Shown here piece after piece: positions 5,784 through 6,575 of a DNA stretch of 6,575 nucleotides. The stretch is from Candidatus Uhrbacteria bacterium (GTDB taxonomy: Bacteria; Patescibacteriota; Patescibacteriia; UBA9934; GWF2-40-263). How positions within the stretch are numbered: position 1 is the stretch's first letter; every line of letters begins with the position of its first letter. Location: contig JABITQ010000076.1 of NCBI GenBank assembly GCA_018700535.1, positions 1 to 6,575 of the forward strand, read 5' to 3'. The notes beneath the pieces are model-generated. The model worked only from the letters and a program-made list of their open reading frames with translations, made no database searches and had not been told where the DNA came from. A program made the translations under genes and the position numbers.

Positions 5784-6404
5784 ATGGCACTTATCCTTGG
5801 AATGGGCAGTGTACTCACCCAACTTACCTACAGCGCATTCGGACCTTCTGGAGACCGACTCATTGTTGGCCGCCTCAAATCCTACGCAGATGACATTGGT
5901 AGAGTGATCGGCGTTTGTCTTGTGATGGAAAGCGGGGAAATGTTCGTTCACCCTGAACTGTTCAAACCATTTCTTGGGACCGAACGAGGGGTTTGGGTGC
6001 AGCTCGCTCTTATCGACGGCCTCATCTACATCCATGGAGTAGATCCACAAAACCACGAACGCATGCTCTCGCATGAAGAAGCATTTTGGCCTGATCTCGC
6101 CATCAAAAAAGTGGCACCAATCAAGGACCTCGTAACAGCACCTCTTGTGTTGATTCTCGAATTCGTGGAAATCCTCCGTGAAGCAAGGTGGAAATGCCAC
6201 GACCCAAGACACGTTGGTTCACGAGAAGCAACTCTCACAATTCACACAGCTGTTCTCATCAAACCTCCAGAGAGCATCTCCGCCCATGGTGTCTGTTGTG
6301 CATGCTCGGACACAAAAGCGAATGATGACACAGATAAAACAGAAGTGATTCTCGACGGTCGACGCATTCCAGAACACACATCCGTCGCGTTCTACGCCAA
6401 CTAG
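5784..6404 (+). CDS. Unrecognised 206-aa protein with Cys-rich C-terminal part
   Basis: Starts at the ATG at 5784, 5 nt after a clear AGGAGA site (5773-5778); an in-frame TTG at 5766 lies upstream of that SD and is rejected. Stop is TAG, followed 13 nt later by a terminator, so this is a single-gene unit. There is no convincing signal peptide or membrane span, so probably cytoplasmic. Residues 20-90 look like alternating strands (RLIVGRLKSYADDIGRVIGVCLVM; GVWVQLALIDGLIYIHGV). A hydrophobic helix is likely around 107-134 (LVTAPLVLILEFVEILREAR). The C-terminal part holds KCHDPRH (137-143) and VCCACSD (170-176), so C138, H139, H143, C171, C172 and C174 could make a metal site. A hydrophilic tail (TKANDDTDKTEV) precedes the last strand. 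I do not recognise a family and assign no function. Strand composition is less C-skewed than in the glycan operon. Confidence 0.8.
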   Translation: MALILGMGSVLTQLTYSAFGPSGDRLIVGRLKSYADDIGRVIGVCLVMESGEMFVHPELFKPFLGTERGVWVQLALIDGLIYIHGVDPQNHERMLSHEEAFWPDLAIKKVAPIKDLVTAPLVLILEFVEILREARWKCHDPRHVGSREATLTIHTAVLIKPPESISAHGVCCACSDTKANDDTDKTEVILDGRRIPEHTSVAFYAN

Positions 6405-6417
6405 CACACCCTCTCTC

Positions 6418-6450
6418 GCCGAGCACTCTTACAGTGCCCGGCTTTTTTGT
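6418..6450 (+). terminator. Rho-independent terminator of the 206-aa gene
   Basis: GCCGAGCACT (6418-6427) pairs with AGTGCCCGGC (6433-6442) around the loop CTTAC, with a single A-C mismatch, followed immediately by six T residues. Confidence 0.9.
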
Positions 6451-6495
6451 TTGCTATGTAATAAGAACCTCATCATCAAGCAATATCCATCAATC

Positions 6496-6524
6496 TTGAC
6501 AAAGCCCCCACAAAACACTATTCT
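6496..6524 (+). promoter_or_regulatory. Consensus sigma70-type promoter of the gene at the right edge
   Basis: Perfect TTGACA (6496-6501), 17-nt spacer, TATTCT (6519-6524). The predicted start near 6530 falls inside the inverted repeat at 6529-6543. Confidence 0.75.
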
Positions 6525-6528
6525 CCAC

Positions 6529-6543
6529 TGTCATTTCATGACA
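6529..6543 (+). promoter_or_regulatory. Candidate operator: perfect inverted repeat at the transcription start
   Basis: TGTCAT and ATGACA are perfect inverted copies around TTC (15 bp in all), starting 4 nt after the -10 box. A dimeric repressor bound here would block initiation; in RNA, a 6-bp hairpin with a 3-nt loop is a possible but cramped alternative. I do not recognise the motif as a known regulator's site. Confidence 0.45.
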
Positions 6544-6561
6544 AGACTATAGGGAGAATAA

Positions 6562-6575
6562 GTGCTCATTAAGTC
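6562..6575 (+). CDS. First codons of a gene leaving the window
   Basis: A GTG start 5 nt after an AGGGAG Shine-Dalgarno (6551-6556), reading M-L-I-K and then two bases of the next codon. The consensus promoter about 60 nt upstream supports a real gene start. The only nearer ATG (6538) stops after four codons. Nothing can be said of the product. Confidence 0.5.

Noticed and set aside
5781..6212. A 143-codon minus-strand open frame
   Set aside because: It lies antisense inside the 206-aa gene, which has an SD, start and terminator; the antisense frame has none of these and begins in mid-gene.
6538..6552. Tiny frame ATG-ACA-AGA-CTA-TAG upstream of the right-edge gene, as a leader peptide
   Set aside because: It has no SD, is only four codons long, and its ATG is part of the inverted repeat, which explains it better.
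1..6575. CRISPR arrays, insertion sequences, tRNA or rRNA genes, long direct repeats
   Set aside because: Reading through by eye showed no spaced direct repeats, no transposase motifs or flanking inverted repeats, and no cloverleaf or rRNA-like stretches; short runs that looked repetitive come from the skewed ATC/CTC/ACC codon use.

Overview
The window looks like part of a small-genome bacterial chromosome, most likely a Patescibacteria/CPR lineage (Uhrbacteria/Magasanikbacteria-like). This placement rests on protein style and is an inference: an exported protein joining NBR1-type Ig-like domains to what looks like the start of a SpoIID domain, a hypothetical protein with an 'IPESW-GK-I-x-x-WG' signature that I associate from memory with CPR genomes, and several unrecognised short proteins. 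TGA serves as a stop for the flippase and for the 50-aa gene, which argues against the lineages that read TGA as glycine. Promoters have a sigma70-like form (TTGACA, 17 nt, TAT-rich hexamer). Several genes have clear Shine-Dalgarno sites (AAGGA, AGGAGG, AGGAG, AGGGAG), while others have none.

Layout. 1-1281 (minus): the first 427 codons of an exported cell-envelope protein (signal peptide, two NBR1-like Ig domains, beginning of a probable SpoIID/LytB domain), cut by the window edge and driven by a strong promoter that leaves almost no 5' leader. 1341-1381 (minus): Rho-independent terminator. 1421-2023 (minus): 200-aa conserved-looking hypothetical protein. 2024-2186: divergent intergenic region with a consensus minus-strand promoter and a long, strongly structured 5' leader. 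2187-5420 (plus): a three-gene, overlapping operon encoding a Wzx/MATE-like polysaccharide flippase, a Wzy/O-antigen-ligase-like protein and a membrane-anchored extracytoplasmic protein of unknown function. 5428-5690 (plus): a compact unit with its own promoter, a 50-aa basic protein behind AGGAGG, and a large terminator that begins in the stop codon. 5784-6404 (plus): an unrecognised 206-aa protein with a cysteine-rich C-terminal part and its own terminator. 6496-6575 (plus): a consensus promoter, a perfect inverted repeat at the predicted transcription start, an SD, and the first codons of another gene that leaves the window.

Functionally, the left half and centre concern the cell surface. 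The flippase would move lipid-linked glycans across the membrane and the Wzy/WaaL-like protein would polymerise or ligate them. The anchored third product may assist on the outer face, but that is inferred only from operon context. The Ig/SpoIID protein probably acts on or binds the peptidoglycan or surface layer. No glycosyltransferases lie in the window, so the glycan cannot be named. The plus strand is markedly C-rich over G in genes of both orientations, suggesting that the minus strand is the leading strand here. The items most likely to be undescribed are the structured leader at 2052-2132, the 50-aa gene, and the two unrecognised proteins.
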